Shown in pieces: positions 1-11,126 of a stretch of 64,000 nucleotides of DNA. Position 1 is the stretch's first letter; each line of letters opens with the position of its first letter. Made by a program: the position numbers and the translations under genes. Origin of the DNA: Asterella californica (Eukaryota; Streptophyta; Marchantiopsida; Marchantiales; Aytoniaceae); the NCBI GenBank assembly GCA_036924285.1, contig JAYKYS010000017.1, positions 4,197,501-4,261,500 on the forward strand, read 5' to 3'. The notes beneath the pieces are model-generated. The model was not told the origin of the DNA. It worked only from the letters and a program-made list of their open reading frames with translations, and did no database searches.

Positions 1-1975
1 TGAGGATGACAACGTGACGAGACTTTTGAGGTTGGACAAAGTTAACAACTGAAGAACAATCTTTTCTTCCACCACCAGAGAATCTGCTACACATAGCACC
101 ATGGTTGAGAGTACTATGTTATAGCATGGATCTTCATTTAATCTAGTTACAGTACTTGCATGTATTTATTCCATGATTTTCGTAAGGAACAACATGCAAT
201 TTTTTGGAAACCATTACTTCCCTAACAAAATGCGGGATCACGACACTTCGGCTATTTATACGTTCTGGCTGCGACAAGAGTTTAACCACGTTTGTTGGAC
301 GACATGAACGATGCCTTAGATAATTTTACAGTTCGAGCACCATTGTGCTTCATCATGGAGGAAATTTATGAAAGAGACCTCTGCAGGTTTGTTTTCTTAG
401 CAGAAACACATGATATATAGCAGGGCTCTTTTGTGCCATCTTCCCTTCGCATTTCTTTACTATTTTGCTCCAAACCCCCTAGAAAACTTGACGTCCTTTC
501 TATATTCCTCTTGTAGCTATGAAATCTCTCTGATCACTTCCGTGACTCGTCAGAGCACTCCATGAATATCCTTCCCCACGGCCTTGTACAGGCAACGTAG
601 AGGCGTAGAGAAACCATAGAGAAAAATGTGATGACCCGTTGGCCACCGCACATGTAGCCCTAAGGTTGTGGTTTTCAGTTTCAAACCAGCGCCGCTGAGT
701 TACCCGCCTCTAACGTCTTGGAGCGGGAGTAAGCTGGAGATGGACCTCGAGTACTTTCGGCGTTCTCGCGATCGTCTACAGAAAATGTGGAGGCAAGAAA
801 GCCCTAGAGAAAAAACCTGTCGTTGATTTGCCCGCCGCTGATTATTCTTCGTCGACTGACCGATTGTTCTTTTTCTCCTCTGGACAACACCGCTCAATTC
901 GTTCGCTTCGCTTCGCTCCCAGGATTTTGCTGTCATTCCGTCCATATAGCGCACTCTCTCTTCGTTTTGCTCATGTTGGATCGCTGTTTCTTGCTTCTTA
1001 GTTTCTCACCGTCACTGTTGTCTGCTGTTGGAAGGGGATACAATGTTCTTCGACGATGCGACTGTGTTCTGTCGTGACCGGCTGCCTGATTTCTTTTACT
1101 CATTGCGGAATGAGAGACGGGATGGGAGCACCGACATGGCCATACGATATGCTGCTCTTACCTGGAGGCATCGACGTGAAGTCACGCATGGAACTCTGTG
1201 GCGTCAATGTCGTCATTTTCGAGCAGGAAAAACCGGACGATCCACCTCAGGGAAGTGTTACATTATGCTTGCATTCTGCTTGTAAACCTTGTTTCAGTTA
1301 TGTCACAGCATGTTTTGAAATCTTGTGAGGACGATGACTCCGTTTCGTCCGTTTCTTCTACCGATGATGAACTTGTCTTGGATGGTGACCTTCTTGTTTC
1401 TGTTCCCGCTACCCGTCTGCCGTTCGCGGTATCGATTTGAAGCAACACGTTCACGAGTTTTCTTTCGACTCCTTTCAGGCTGTTTGCTCTCACCATTCTG
1501 ATCTTATTCCACCGTGTACTGTAGACCGGCAACTTTACCTCAGAGTTTGAGAAGGTAACCGTTTGCTTTGCGTTTTGCATTACAGTATTTGCGCTCCTGC
1601 GTTGGTTTCAGACGGTACACAGGTCGAAGGACAGCAGATTGCAAGTTGATGTCCGTCCCAGCTGTCGTGAAGAAGTTCCTGTTCTCGCAGTTACTACCGA
1701 TTCCGTGCATTTGGCTACAGTAGCAGTTCTCATTGCTACACACACTACACATCTAGTTTACATCAAGCAACACTGTTTTTTACTCTAGACACATGTAGAC
1801 AGTCATTTCTTGTACATAGACGTACAGCGGTGGTGACGTCCCTCGCCTTGACTGCAATGGAGGAAGAACACTGTGCGACATTTACTGTACATAGCAGTTT
1901 ACAGCTTTTATCTAGATAGCAGTTTACAGTTTACTACTGTACATCCAGCTACAGTGTTATTTCCACTGTCTTGTG
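1..1975. other. No recognised gene
   Basis: Short open frames exist on both strands, up to about 105 codons, including an acidic serine-rich stretch around 1,340-1,400, but none matches a family I know. No LTR, polymerase motif or RNA gene was seen. The run from about 1,740 to 1,975 repeatedly uses the words GTACA and AGTTTACAG, which suggests decayed repeat sequence. Confidence 0.4.
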
Positions 1976-1979
1976 TGGT

Positions 1980-2141
1980 GTACAGACTGCAAAAGACTGA
2001 GTGAGGCGTTTTAAGCACTACCAGTTTCCACAGAGAAATATTTGCTGTATTGTAGAAGCAGTTTCTTCTCTGCTGTACAGGCTGCAAAGAACAACGTGAG
2101 GCGTTTTATGCTGTGCCAGTTCCCACAGAAAATTATTCCTG
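1980..2141 (+). repeat. Imperfect direct duplication, about 67 bp units
   Basis: Two copies start at 1,980 and 2,075. Each begins GTACAG-CTGCAAA, runs through GTGAGGCGTTTTA and CCAGTT-CCACAGA, and ends in a TTGCTG/TTCCTG-like word. Offset is about 95 bp. The match is clear by eye with scattered substitutions and a small indel. Confidence 0.6.
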
Positions 2142-2731
2142 TTTGCAAATTCCCATGAATAAACATGAATTCTGGTCACGTTCGACCTTGTGCACAGCGT
2201 GTATATGCTGGAATTCTCATCGAGTTGTCCAGAGAACAACGTGCTGTACTGAAAACAACGTTTTCGGGCGTTGTTTTCTGCAGTCCGGACGTTCGACTTC
2301 TTCACAAAACAACGTGCGGTACAGAAAACAACGTCTTCGGGCGGTTTGCACCGTTTGAGTTCCATCTTTCCGAGATCGAAAAAAACCCACTGATAGCACG
2401 AAATATTGTCTTCCTCAATTACCACAAGTCCAGAGCAAGGCGAAGGAGTAGCGGATATATTTATTAATCTGTTCCGATCGGGAGCACTGCATTTATTTAT
2501 TGTTTTGTTTCGAACCACACGAGTATCGTACCCAGCAAGCAGTGACGAAAATATTTGCAACCGTAGGAAAAAAACCCCGACTGAACTCACCTGTACATGG
2601 GTGAATATAATATACAGCCTTGTATAGTGAGTTTCAGTTGTACCTGAGTCACTTCTCTTTCTCTTGTTCCATGAGTCACTTTCTTCTCCCCTCGAGTTAC
2701 TCCTTGGAAACACTCGCGTCACTCTCTTCAT
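2018..2731 (-). CDS. Uncharacterised open frame, 237 codons
   Basis: This is an ATG-started open frame of 237 codons. I do not recognise it. It is basic near the N terminus, has cysteines scattered without a spaced metal-binding pattern, and has no obvious signal peptide or repeated domain. It spans two small DNA duplications (1,980-2,141 and 2,236-2,343), so similar peptide segments recur within it, which is more typical of a chance frame through repeat DNA than of a conserved protein. No promoter, splice pattern or neighbouring gene supports it. Low confidence as a real gene. Confidence 0.12.
   Translation of the reverse strand: MKRVTRVFPRSNSRGEESDSWNKRKRSDSGTTETHYTRLYIIFTHVQVSSVGVFFLRLQIFSSLLAGYDTRVVRNKTINKCSAPDRNRLINISATPSPCSGLVVIEEDNISCYQWVFFDLGKMELKRCKPPEDVVFCTARCFVKKSNVRTAENNARKRCFQYSTLFSGQLDENSSIYTLCTRSNVTRIHVYSWEFANRNNFLWELAQHKTPHVVLCSLYSREETASTIQQIFLCGNW
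2236..2343 (+). repeat. Direct duplication, 35 bp units, with small hairpin
   Basis: Units at 2,236-2,270 and 2,309-2,343 differ at 3 of 35 positions. Each holds ACAACGTGC, then GAAAACAACGT, then TTCGGGCG. Unit 1 also forms a stem: GAAAACAAC at 2,251-2,259 pairs exactly with GTTGTTTTC at 2,270-2,278. Confidence 0.7.
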
Positions 2732-2739
2732 TACGTAGA

Positions 2740-5490
2740 CTACTTGACAAAACGCTTTGAAATTCTTCCTAACTGTTTGGTCGCCAGATCTCCTTCTGTC
2801 TTGATTAAGATTATGGCCTCGGTCCTCTCTACCCCTGTTGCCTTAGCTTGCGCTTCCGTCGGTCGGTTGGTAGAGACCACAGATCCAGTCTGCTATTCAG
2901 TCGGTTAGCCTACCGACTGGTGGGCGAAAGAAGCATGCAATCTCTTCTCCATCAAAAGAGTGATTTGCGGGTTTCGGATCCACAACCTGCGACTTCCAAT
3001 CTTACGTCTGCCACTCTAACCACCTCCTCCACCACTAGTTGGTGTTAGTGGTTAGAGGTGAGAGAATCTTAACCTCTTCTTCCGCTTCTACTTAAAGTCA
3101 AGCCCCGCTGTGGTAGCCGTTCCTTTTCTGCAGGCTCACCAAGTCGGTTAGTTACCCCTCACGGTTAGTTCACTCGTCACTTATAAAGTAGAGGATCCAA
3201 CACATATTTGTACCTCCAAACCTTTGTTAACTAATCTCTATCTCCTCCTATAGCTAATAATTCATCTACCACGGTAACATTCTACCCTCGACCATAGTAG
3301 GGAAACTCTCTTAGATCTACTTAACTCTCTTCTACTTCCTCGGTTTCGGAGGAAATCCTGAACCCTTCTATTTAAACTCAAAAAAATTTAATACTTCTAA
3401 GCCTGTTACCACCTATTAACATATTGCTATAAGGATTCTTCTATTATTCATTTAATTCCTATAAAATTTTTGCTATTTAGAAATAAAATAAAGAATTTTT
3501 TTTAAAAAAGAAGTTCTCTCTAACTAAGGTGTCACATCGACATCGCTCAGTGCCAAATCTTCATCTTATGAAATAACAAAAAGTTGTTATCATAAATCTG
3601 GCTATGATGTTGAAGTGTGTCAAAATAACCGTACATTGTTATTTAATACTCATTGAGGTTCTTTAGGTGTGTGAAGCTCACTCTCAACGCATCTAGCTGA
3701 ATGTAAAAATAACTTCTTGTTATTTAACTCCCAGCGAGGTTTGCTGAGTGTGAGATGTCAATACTTTTACGATCCTGGTGAGTGTGGAAAAATATTTTTG
3801 ATATCAAGTAAAATTTGAACTGATATCAGTAGAAAGGTTTCTTTTAAGCGATATCTCTCCAACTCCTTATTCAACAGACTTAACACCATGAGAGAACTCG
3901 AAATTATGTTTGTAAGTGTGGGATGATAAAATATACACGCACAAAAGGTGTAAACTAGTCCACAAATTATGATTCATATGATAATTTCACGTGTTTATCT
4001 CCGTGTGATCTGTTGTCAAGATTTAAGATTAAAAAGACATACATCTAGATCTCAGTTATTGCTGCAAAACTATTCAAAGTGTGTCGTCATTTCCTTTTAA
4101 GTTTTTCGTCCGTCAAATCCATCACTAGTTAATATATGAGAAGACCAAGCTGAACGAAGATAAAAGTATAACCTATGAGCTTCCTCAAAACACGTTTGTT
4201 GATCCCATTCAACTCCAAGTAGGAATTTGGCCAAAGCTTGTGGATGTTGAGATATATGGTGTCGAAAGTGCCATAAAAGTTTTTTTCCATGGTCGTCTGT
4301 TGTCATGATAACATCTGGAAAGCCAGCATGCAAGATGCCCTTAATTCAAAAGATATAAGGACTGATCATTAGTTGTTGCTTCATTAAAAATACGGATATC
4401 TAACTCTTTCTTCCATTTTGACATCGTTTTTATGTTTTTCCTTTTTTCCCCGTTTCTTGTAATTTATAAATTATAACTTTATTTGTGATCAAGCGGTGTT
4501 AACATATAATGCATATTTATAGTCATAATTCCTATATACCCAAAATAGAGATAACGTAAAGTATCTCATCTCCGGTATCGTTTAAATTGCCGAGAACTGA
4601 ACCGTTCTCTATTACTTCACTACCCTATTGTACCCAACATCCTGTTTTTTACGTAAATGGAGGCTGGATTTGTTACACAATCCTTGGATATCACATCATT
4701 GGTCATGCAAGAACGTGAAAAATAAACATAAAGAAAAAGTGATAATGACAAGACAAAGTGATTAATGACAAGACTTTAAATGAAAGTGATAATTTATATG
4801 TTTACAGCAGTTAGGTAAGTAAATTTGATGTGCCATCAGGTAGATCATATTTCGTATATTATCACAAGTTCCCTGTATATTGTATTAGAGTTTATTATAT
4901 ATTAAAGTGTCAGACGGTTCATTTTAAGAATTTCGGATCAAACAAGATTTTGTATATGAATCATGATAAATAATATTTTGTTTGAATTCACTTGTTTCTT
5001 CCACAAGATTGATGGATATAGCAAAAGCTAGAGAAAATTTTAAAATTAGTTGGATATTATTAGTTATATATTATTATGATTAGTTAGATATTATTAGTTT
5101 TACTTTATAGAAAATATGGTTATGATGTAGATCATTTCACTTCCTATTGATAATTAGTTGAAAATATTTTTACTTTAGCATTTAGTATTTGTTTTTTTTC
5201 TGAATTTCTATGGTACACTTTCTTGGAATCTAGGTTGAAATCTTTTTCTAAAAGTGGCTTTATCCACTTTAATTTCATCTCCAACTTTTTTTCAGCTTCC
5301 TGATCTGTCATAATTCTATGAGAAGTTGAAAGGATTGACTTAATTGATGTAGAAAAAGCTAGCTACTAGCGATGATAATGTGAGCAAGAATAAGATGACG
5401 AAGCTGAAGAGCGATTTACATTCTATCAAGATGATAAAAATGAATATATTTGTGAGGACATTGTCTATATGATGGAATTTATGTAAGGCT
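2740..5490. other. Gene-free AT-rich stretch
   Basis: No coding family recognised. The first 400 bases are GC-balanced and include duplicated GTCGGTTGGTAG/CAGTCGGTTAGCC words. After 3,400 the sequence turns AT-rich. A hairpin-bearing repeat lies at 3,571-3,770, and TGATATCA-type palindromes lie near 3,797-3,830. Around 5,040-5,100 GGATATTATTAGTTATA-like words repeat. Only scattered short frames (up to 78 codons) were seen, none recognisable. Confidence 0.45.
3571..3770 (+). repeat. Three related hairpins in diverged tandem units
   Basis: AAATAAC...GTTAT(TT) inverted pairs occur near 3,577, 3,624 and 3,708. After the second and third, the downstream sequence is also shared (GAGGTT, then a GTGTG(A)G word), giving units of about 50-85 bp. 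This looks like a short tandem array in a decayed repeat. A similar arrangement with GTGTGCAA-led units appears on the minus strand at 43.77-43.95 kb. Confidence 0.5.
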
Positions 5491-5899
5491 AATCAGATTA
5501 TGAAGGACATATGGTTTGGAAAGCGATAGTAGTGTATAGATGAGTTGTATGTCATAACAAGCAACTCCTCAAGTCTATCTCCTGCATCTTCCCCCCTCTC
5601 GTCTTCTTTTCTCCTCCACCAACGCTTCGTATTGACTTCTCGTAATAAATATGTGCATGAATAATGACTTGACCGGATCCTTCCAACATGTAGCTCCACA
5701 AATTGTCATCGCCGTTCTCAGCAATGCCTTCCTTGACATCTTTCCCTTTTGTTGGATAGAGATAGCAAACTATCAAAGTCTGCTTTTCTCTACTTGCTCC
5801 TTGAAATCTTTCCTTCGATCCTCAATCCTTACGCCATATGTTGAAACATCGATTATTGCAACATTAAGTGCAATTAAATACTCCTCTATAAACTTTTTC

Positions 5900-6900
5900 T
5901 TGCCTCCCTTTCGAAAGTTGGTTTGAAGGAGATCGTCCTTCAAGGCTACATTCTCGTCCTTCCTTAATATGTTACACTTCCATAGTGTTTCGACATCACA
6001 TCATATGCACCTCTGAGCCCAAGCTTGTTTCGGTGCAGGCCTCGTCTCGCTTGTCGACCCTCACTCCTCAAGTTTCATAAGCTTGATTTGGAAATCCCTC
6101 ATCCCTCGCATGATATCATCGAGCCCAAGTTCTTCATTGACACCCAGGAACCATCGGTACAGTTAGAGTGGCAAGAAGAGACGTGTTGTAGTCAGAGTCG
6201 GCATGAACCTCCTCACGAGAACCTTCTCATTTCTATGTTTTCCCTTCATAAGAAGTCCAACAGCTTCTTGGACCTCCTTCTTGCTAGTTGTCAAACCCCC
6301 GTCTTCTTCTTTATCTTCAAGAAGAACCTCCAGTTTTTCCTGCAACTTCTCATCTACGACTCGGAGAAATAGCTCTGTTTTGTTTCCGTGCAATATAAGC
6401 TTCTCCATCCTTGTAAGTCTTGAGAACAGTTTCTCAAATTCTCTGAACAGCTCCGTTGCTTGTGGATCTTTTGTTGTGTCTCTCCACCCATTTCAAAAAT
6501 GATTTTGTAGTAACTCTATCCGAGTCTTCTAAGAAATATTCATCTCTCATCGTCCTCGAGAATCCTCCTAATCTTTCCCATAGTGCTCCTTAATACCCTT
6601 TACATGCTCCTTGATCATCTTGTTCTCTAGTCTCGATTCAGCTCCATCTCCTTCGCATAATATCTCAAGTATTTCTACACATCTTTTTCATCAAATTGAT
6701 CCAACTTCGTCACAACCGCATGCAATGCCTTTGTAGCCAATGCCTCCTTCCGCTCATTCGATTGTTGTTATTGCAGGAAAAACATGAAGGTTTGAAACAT
6801 TGATGCGGTTGCCGAGTCAAGTTATACCTTCGATAGTGTTATAGAACCGCTTGCACCATCTCCATCTTCACTCATGATTACTTCTTGTTTCTTCCTCTAA
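5900..6900 (-). pseudogene. Ty3/gypsy gag remnant
   Basis: Read on the minus strand, the segment at 6,790-6,640 encodes ERKEALATKALHAVV followed by KLDQFDEKDV and KYLRYYAKEMEL, a gypsy gag N-terminal block. At 6,408-6,163 the frame reads KTELFLRVVDEKLQEKLEVL, then EDKEEDGGLTT and KKEVQEAVGLL. The second half aligns with the gag at 15,541-15,130 (KTELFLGALDEF...LADRGAEGGVTS...RRVEEAIS) and the first half with the gag N part at 17,785-17,282, so the two elements belong to related families. Stops and frameshifts break it, for example a stop after DEKDV. No zinc knuckle, protease or polymerase follows downstream (5.9-5.5 kb). Gag would have formed the particle shell. Confidence 0.7.
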
Positions 6901-7558
6901 CAAGATTCTCCATCTCGGACTTTCACGTCGGTTCACAACCGTATTGTACCATACTAATTTTATGCATGAAGGTTGTCCAAGAAAACATGTTGTTCCTAGC
7001 TGTGAAGTTCTTGTGTCAGTAAGAGGCGTGTCAGGAAGCGTGTAATCAAGTTAAAAACCCAATGTTAAGTGTAAATTTCTTCTTTATTTACACTTGCAAA
7101 CCCAATTCAACCGTACCTCAAACTCTCCAAACTGAGGTTTGGAGCTCGAGTTAAGCTAGTGTCAAGTTTCTACCCAAAACTTTGCTGTGTAAAATCTTAA
7201 AATCATTCTTTCTCCTTTGCTAACTCAAACACTTCCAGTTTTCTCCTCCCATCTCTAAATCCAATGATTAATATCTTGTTGGAAAGCCCTTTCCAAATGC
7301 TCTCAAATGGTACAAAGAACACCCTCAACCGAGCTCTATAGCCACTACTATGGCCACTCAAAGTCCACAAAACACTCTCTACACATGAAAAGCTTACACG
7401 GACACTGAAGCTTCTTTTACACTCAGCAATTTCTTCTCCAACTTCTGAGCACTCAGATAGATAGCCCTGTAAATGTTATTTCTAATGGACATCTGAAAAG
7501 GACACCAATAGCCCTAGTTATGACCCTTCTAAGTTTCACACAAATGCTTTTATGTGAA

Positions 7559-7586
7559 AAAAGCTTCCGCGGTTGCGGAAGCTTTT
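7559..7586 (+). repeat. Perfect 12-bp hairpin
   Basis: AAAAGCTTCCGC (7,559-7,570) pairs exactly with GCGGAAGCTTTT (7,575-7,586) across a GGTT loop. AAGCTT/AAAAAGC words recur throughout 7.5-8.3 kb. Confidence 0.7.
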
Positions 7587-7779
7587 AATTGAACAGTCGA
7601 ATTTGAACGTCCCGTAGTTCAGCATCCATTCTCCAAATCTATACTCTCAGGTGCAGTAGAAAGCCCTAGCTACAAGGTTTCTGGCGATACACAAAACTTC
7701 TCAAACGGAGCATTGTAGTCTCTTCTGCGGTCAGACAAATTTATCTGAAAATGTCCTTCTTAGCAAAAAGCTTGTGCAT

Positions 7780-7811
7780 GCTTTTTGCAGGCTTTTTGCA
7801 GGCTTTTTGCG
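7780..7811 (+). repeat. 11-bp tandem repeat, three copies
   Basis: GCTTTTTGCAG is repeated at 7,780 and 7,791, with a third copy at 7,802 ending in CG. It lies inside the presumed LTR remnant. Confidence 0.7.
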
Positions 7812-8300
7812 AATTCTACCAAGATCTGACCCTCAAACTATGCACATAGTTGCCATTGCCATTGAAAATCCTTCAAAAAGACACTAATTTAGTCTCAAGC
7901 GGACACATATACACCTCGTTATGGCCCGTCAAAGGTTAGAGTTGATTCACGTGTAAATCCTCATCTCTCAAAAACCCTTAGAAAGTCAGCGAACTTCAAA
8001 CCTCTTTCAAGTCTCAACCACAAGTTCAAATTGGTGATTTCAATTGCTCCAAAAAGTCCTTTTTGTAAGCTTTCCAATGAGACCAAAACCTCCCAAAACC
8101 AAGCTGTTTGCAGAGAGTTGCATCCGGTCAAACTACCCTAAACTAGCTCTTCCCAAGAAAAAGCTTACGCGGCCGTGCAAGCCTTTTGCAAGTTGAGACC
8201 AAAAACCCTCTCCTAAAATGTTACTTCTCAACCAAAAGGTTCCATGGGCGTGCAAGCTTTTGTCTCGCAAGCCTTGAAACAACCTCATCTTTCATCCCTT

Positions 8301-8990
8301 CAGTCTAAAATGAGTGTGGAGGTTTTCTGTTCAAAATCATTTTTTTCTTCTTTTCTACTCCATCCCAACCTGTGGTGCCCACAATTTGCAGGATAAGAGA
8401 TTTTTTGAGATTTTTAAAGTTACTGGTAGATTTATATAATTGAAATAACCTTATTATTTCAGATTGCACCTTGCTTAGTGAGAAGATGGTCTTGAAGGAC
8501 TTTGTAAGGAGAAGTCGACTTCTTCCGAAGCCGGAAGATTGACGTCTTCCGAGAAGACGTCTTTTGGACAGTGTCTTACGAAAGACTGAAGATGGCAGAC
8601 AGAAGCTGGAAGTCGGAAGACGGACATCTTTCCAGAAGACAGTGATTACGACTTCGGGGGTACCAACTACACGCCACATAGGTAAGGGGTAGGTGCACCA
8701 ACCAAGTAGTCACCGTAGTATAGTAGTAGGTAGGTCGAAGTAATCGAACTCTATTACTTAAATCACGTAGGGAAGAGACAGATCGGAGGCGCATTAGCAC
8801 ATAGCACATTCGCTGCTTCTCGCTTTCATTTTGCTTTGATTCAAGCACTGAGGGTCAAGATTGGGAGCACGTAGGATCGAATTGGAGAGTAAGGAATCTC
8901 TGACGAGTTGGGAAATCAGAAATCAAGGGTCGAGGTAGAAAATCGGTAGAGAAGCTGTGGAGTGCAGTAGCAATGCAGAAGCAGTTAGAC
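8301..8990. other. No gene; GAAGAC-rich upstream part of family B
   Basis: The stretch contains many GAAGAC/GTCTTC words and a perfect 9-bp hairpin, GACGTCTTC-CGA-GAAGACGTC near 8,548-8,568. It probably belongs to family B, whose recognisable inverted partner begins further in at about 9.3 kb. The 124-codon minus frame here looks like a chance frame through repetitive DNA. Confidence 0.35.
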
Positions 8991-8992
8991 GT

Positions 8993-9345
8993 AGCTCGAA
9001 ATTGACGACATAAGCAGGATCGTGGTACCACATTGAAGGCGGAATTGAAGAGCAGAAGCGCACAGAAGACTGAAGAAGAAGCTAGAAGCAATACTGAGCT
9101 TCCCATGTTTTTTCTCCTTCCTCACCGCTTCTCGTCTCTAAATTGATGTTTCTCACGCTTTTTCAAGAAGCAGACATCGAAGACCGATTAGGAACCAGAG
9201 AGAAGCTTAGACGGAGGAGCAAGAATCGATTGTAGGAGTAGAGGGGTGCAGCTCAAGATTGACGACAGGAGTAGGTTCGTGATATCACATTGGAGTTGGG
9301 ATTGACGATCGGAAGCACACAGAAGACTGAAGACACAACAGAAGC
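8993..9345 (+). repeat. Direct duplication about 257 bp apart
   Basis: 8,993-9,090 and 9,250-9,345 share AGCTC-A-ATTGACGACA, the words AGCAGG/AGTAGG and ATCACATTG/ACCACATTG, and a closing GCACACAGAAGACTGAAG. Identity is roughly 80 percent by eye. The flank upstream of each unit also matches loosely (GAGAAGCTGTGG / GAGAAGCTTAG). Confidence 0.6.
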
Positions 9346-10480
9346 AGCCAGTTTGCAGGAAACCCATCGATCAATTTTCCCTATTCCGAACTTTCTTTTA
9401 CGAAAATTGAGGAAGCGCCGGTCAATTTTTGACAATCATCTTCCCACTTCTTCCCAAGTTGGAATCGAGCTTTCCCATCTCTCATTCTTAAATTTGATCA
9501 TCTGACTATCAATTTCCTTACCCTACCACACCTTGGTCCTGAACCCATGGACAGAAGACGCTTCTGAATGTCTGAACGCCTTTGGAAGACGACCGTTTGC
9601 AATTCGTATCAAGATTGGATTTGATTGGAATTGGTGTTGAGAGAAGCTTGGTACGAATCCTGAGTGACCTTATGAGTTGATTGTTATTTCGAGAAGCTGG
9701 AAATTGAGAACCATGCATGTGCCTCTCAATCTTCCCGTCTTCTCAAATCCACATCTTCCTCGAGAGACTAGAAGGTTGAAAGACTGATAGAATGCGCGAG
9801 AAGAAGCGAGGGTCCTTTTCAGATCTCTTCTGTCCAACCCATAGCAGTCTATTCTTTCTTCTTCTCGAACTTAGGAGAGAGTTGTGAGAAGCTTTACTGG
9901 CAGAATATGGAGAGAATGATCGAGGGTCATGTCTTCTTGTCATGCAGCAAGCTTCTTATGAGCGTGTATGAGAGATAAGGAGTCAGAAGAACAGAGTATG
10001 AACGTTCCGTGTCTGTTGTGAGGCTAGATTGCACGTCGGAAGCCGAAGACAGGTGAGATCAGTGATGAGAAGCCTGACTGCGGGAAGTCTTCCGAGTACG
10101 TCAGTTAATCAGAAGTTGTCTCGAGAGTCTTCCTGGAGGCCACTGTCACCGCAGGAGTCCGCAACCATCTTCTGAACCTTTTCCATATACTCTGCTTCTC
10201 ACGTATCTTATATCTTTTGTTAGGAAGTAGGATGAAATGCAAGGTGGGTTGTCTTCTTGGGAATCCATGCGATGCCTTGCTTAGTTAGGATTGTTTAGAT
10301 ATAGCTCGGAAGACGAGAGCTACTTAGGAAGCACTGTTAGAATCCTGGAAGACGGAATAGTTGTCTTTTGGAAGACTAGATTCATCTTCTGAGAGTGGAA
10401 GCTAGACTATGAAGACTTGAGAAGTACTGAGCCTTCAGCTCACATCAAGTACGTGTGGCTTACAAAGACAGGGGTCGCTC
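9300..10480 (+). repeat. Family B leader/LTR-like region, plus copy
   Basis: This region is the inverted counterpart of 21,780-22,900. Landmarks in order: CCCATCGATC at 9,364; GACTATCAATTTCC-TACCCTAC near 9,504; CCATGGACA-AAGA near 9,546; TGTCTGAACG near 9,568; ATCGAGGGTCATGTCTTCTTG near 9,920; CGTTCCGTGTCTGTTGTGAGGC near 10,001; TCAGAAGTTGTC near 10,110; GAATCCATGCGATGCCTTGC near 10,260; GTACGTGTGGCTTA near 10,450. It is packed with GAAGAC/GTCTTC. The coding part of family B follows directly, so this behaves like an LTR and/or 5' leader. Its outer edge is blurred. Confidence 0.65.
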
Positions 10481-10529
10481 GAGGAAGACCGTCTTCCTAG
10501 ACAGAGGAGTGATGGCGCAGGATTTTTCA

Positions 10530-10800
10530 CAGGCCAGAATCCGAACCGAGGGTACAGGCTCTAGAAGAAGATCTTACCGATGATCTCTGAGAAGTGGCAC
10601 TGCGATCTGGATTCGATCTGCGCAGATTGATGCAGTAGGAAGAGGTACAGAAGAAGATGGACACGCTGGAAGCCAACCTCCGCACCACGGAGAAGCTTGC
10701 AGCGAGGTACAAGACGGAAGCAGCCGCTTCTACCAAGGAGTTAGCGCAGTTGAGGAAGAGCAACCATGAGTTGCAGGCACGTCTAAAGCAGCATGACCAG
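10530..10800 (+). pseudogene. Family B ORF fragment, coiled-coil part
   Basis: The plus frame reads REVALRSGFDLRRLMQ, a stop at 10,636-10,638, then EEVQKKMDTLEANLRTTEKL and AARYKTEAAASTKELAQLRK, a heptad-rich, charged coiled coil. The minus-strand copy at about 20,470-20,310 reads QEEVQKLKL...NLRTTKKIATKYKTKAF, so this is the same protein. The globular N-terminal part present at 21.0-21.75 kb is missing here, and the leader runs almost straight into the coiled-coil segment, so an internal deletion is likely. The frame ends where the truncated LTR of element A begins at 10,801. The function is unknown. The coil would be expected to mediate self-association. Confidence 0.6.
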
Positions 10801-11077
10801 AATATTTCTCAGTCTAAAACTTGTGCTAACTATTACTTAAAACACTTTCTGTCAAAATTGGTAATGAAGTCGTCCTCCTCGTCGAGCTCTACATTCTGGT
10901 ACCTTTCGACCCCTTTAGGATGATATTCCAATCCAAGCTAGGAGGCAGCTTGCCAAGCATGGCCCCAGCTTAGCTCCTGCCCAGCTTGATAAGCAAGGGC
11001 ACAGCTTGCTGAACAAATACTGGTTGAGTGTCTTCTGAAGCTCTGTTTCATCATCTTGAACGTCACGTACTACGACA
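10801..11077 (-). repeat. Truncated 3' LTR of gypsy A
   Basis: About 277 bp match the outer end of the 5' LTR (19,372-19,648) closely, including the palindromic AAGCT-rich stretch and TGAACAAATACTGGTTGAGTG. Homology stops at ATATTTCTCA near 10,802, where family B sequence begins. About 1.5 kb of the LTR is missing. Confidence 0.8.
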
Positions 11078-11097
11078 TTCATCCCCTCCAAACCTGC
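11078..11097 (-). other. Polypurine tract of gypsy A
   Basis: On the minus strand GCAGGTTTGGAGGGGATGAA lies directly before the LTR start TGTCG. This is the expected plus-strand priming site. Confidence 0.75.
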
Positions 11098-11126
11098 ACA
11101 TCCTCCGGTATGTGCCAACCTTTCCT

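Larger units (their letters stand above)
6965..8300 (-). repeat. Probable gypsy leader/LTR remnant
   Basis: The segment just upstream (minus sense) of the gag remnant begins with a block at 6,965-7,010 that matches 29,208-29,250: GAAGGTTGTCCA-GAAAA...GTTCCT-GCTGTGAAG. At 29.2 kb that block abuts an LTR, so 7.01-8.3 kb is most likely the LTR of this element. It contains a 10-bp stem (AAGTGTAAAT/ATTTACACTT near 7,068-7,096). I could not place the outer LTR boundary or a target duplication. Confidence 0.4.

Noticed and set aside
2018..2731. 237-codon open frame as a confident gene
   Set aside because: No family features, and it spans two local DNA duplications; kept only as a low-confidence entry.
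7018..8300. Exact LTR boundaries for the 6-8 kb gypsy remnant
   Set aside because: No outer TG terminus, partner LTR or target duplication could be placed.
8305..8679. 124-codon minus frame
   Set aside because: Runs through GAAGAC-rich repeat DNA with no recognisable domain.
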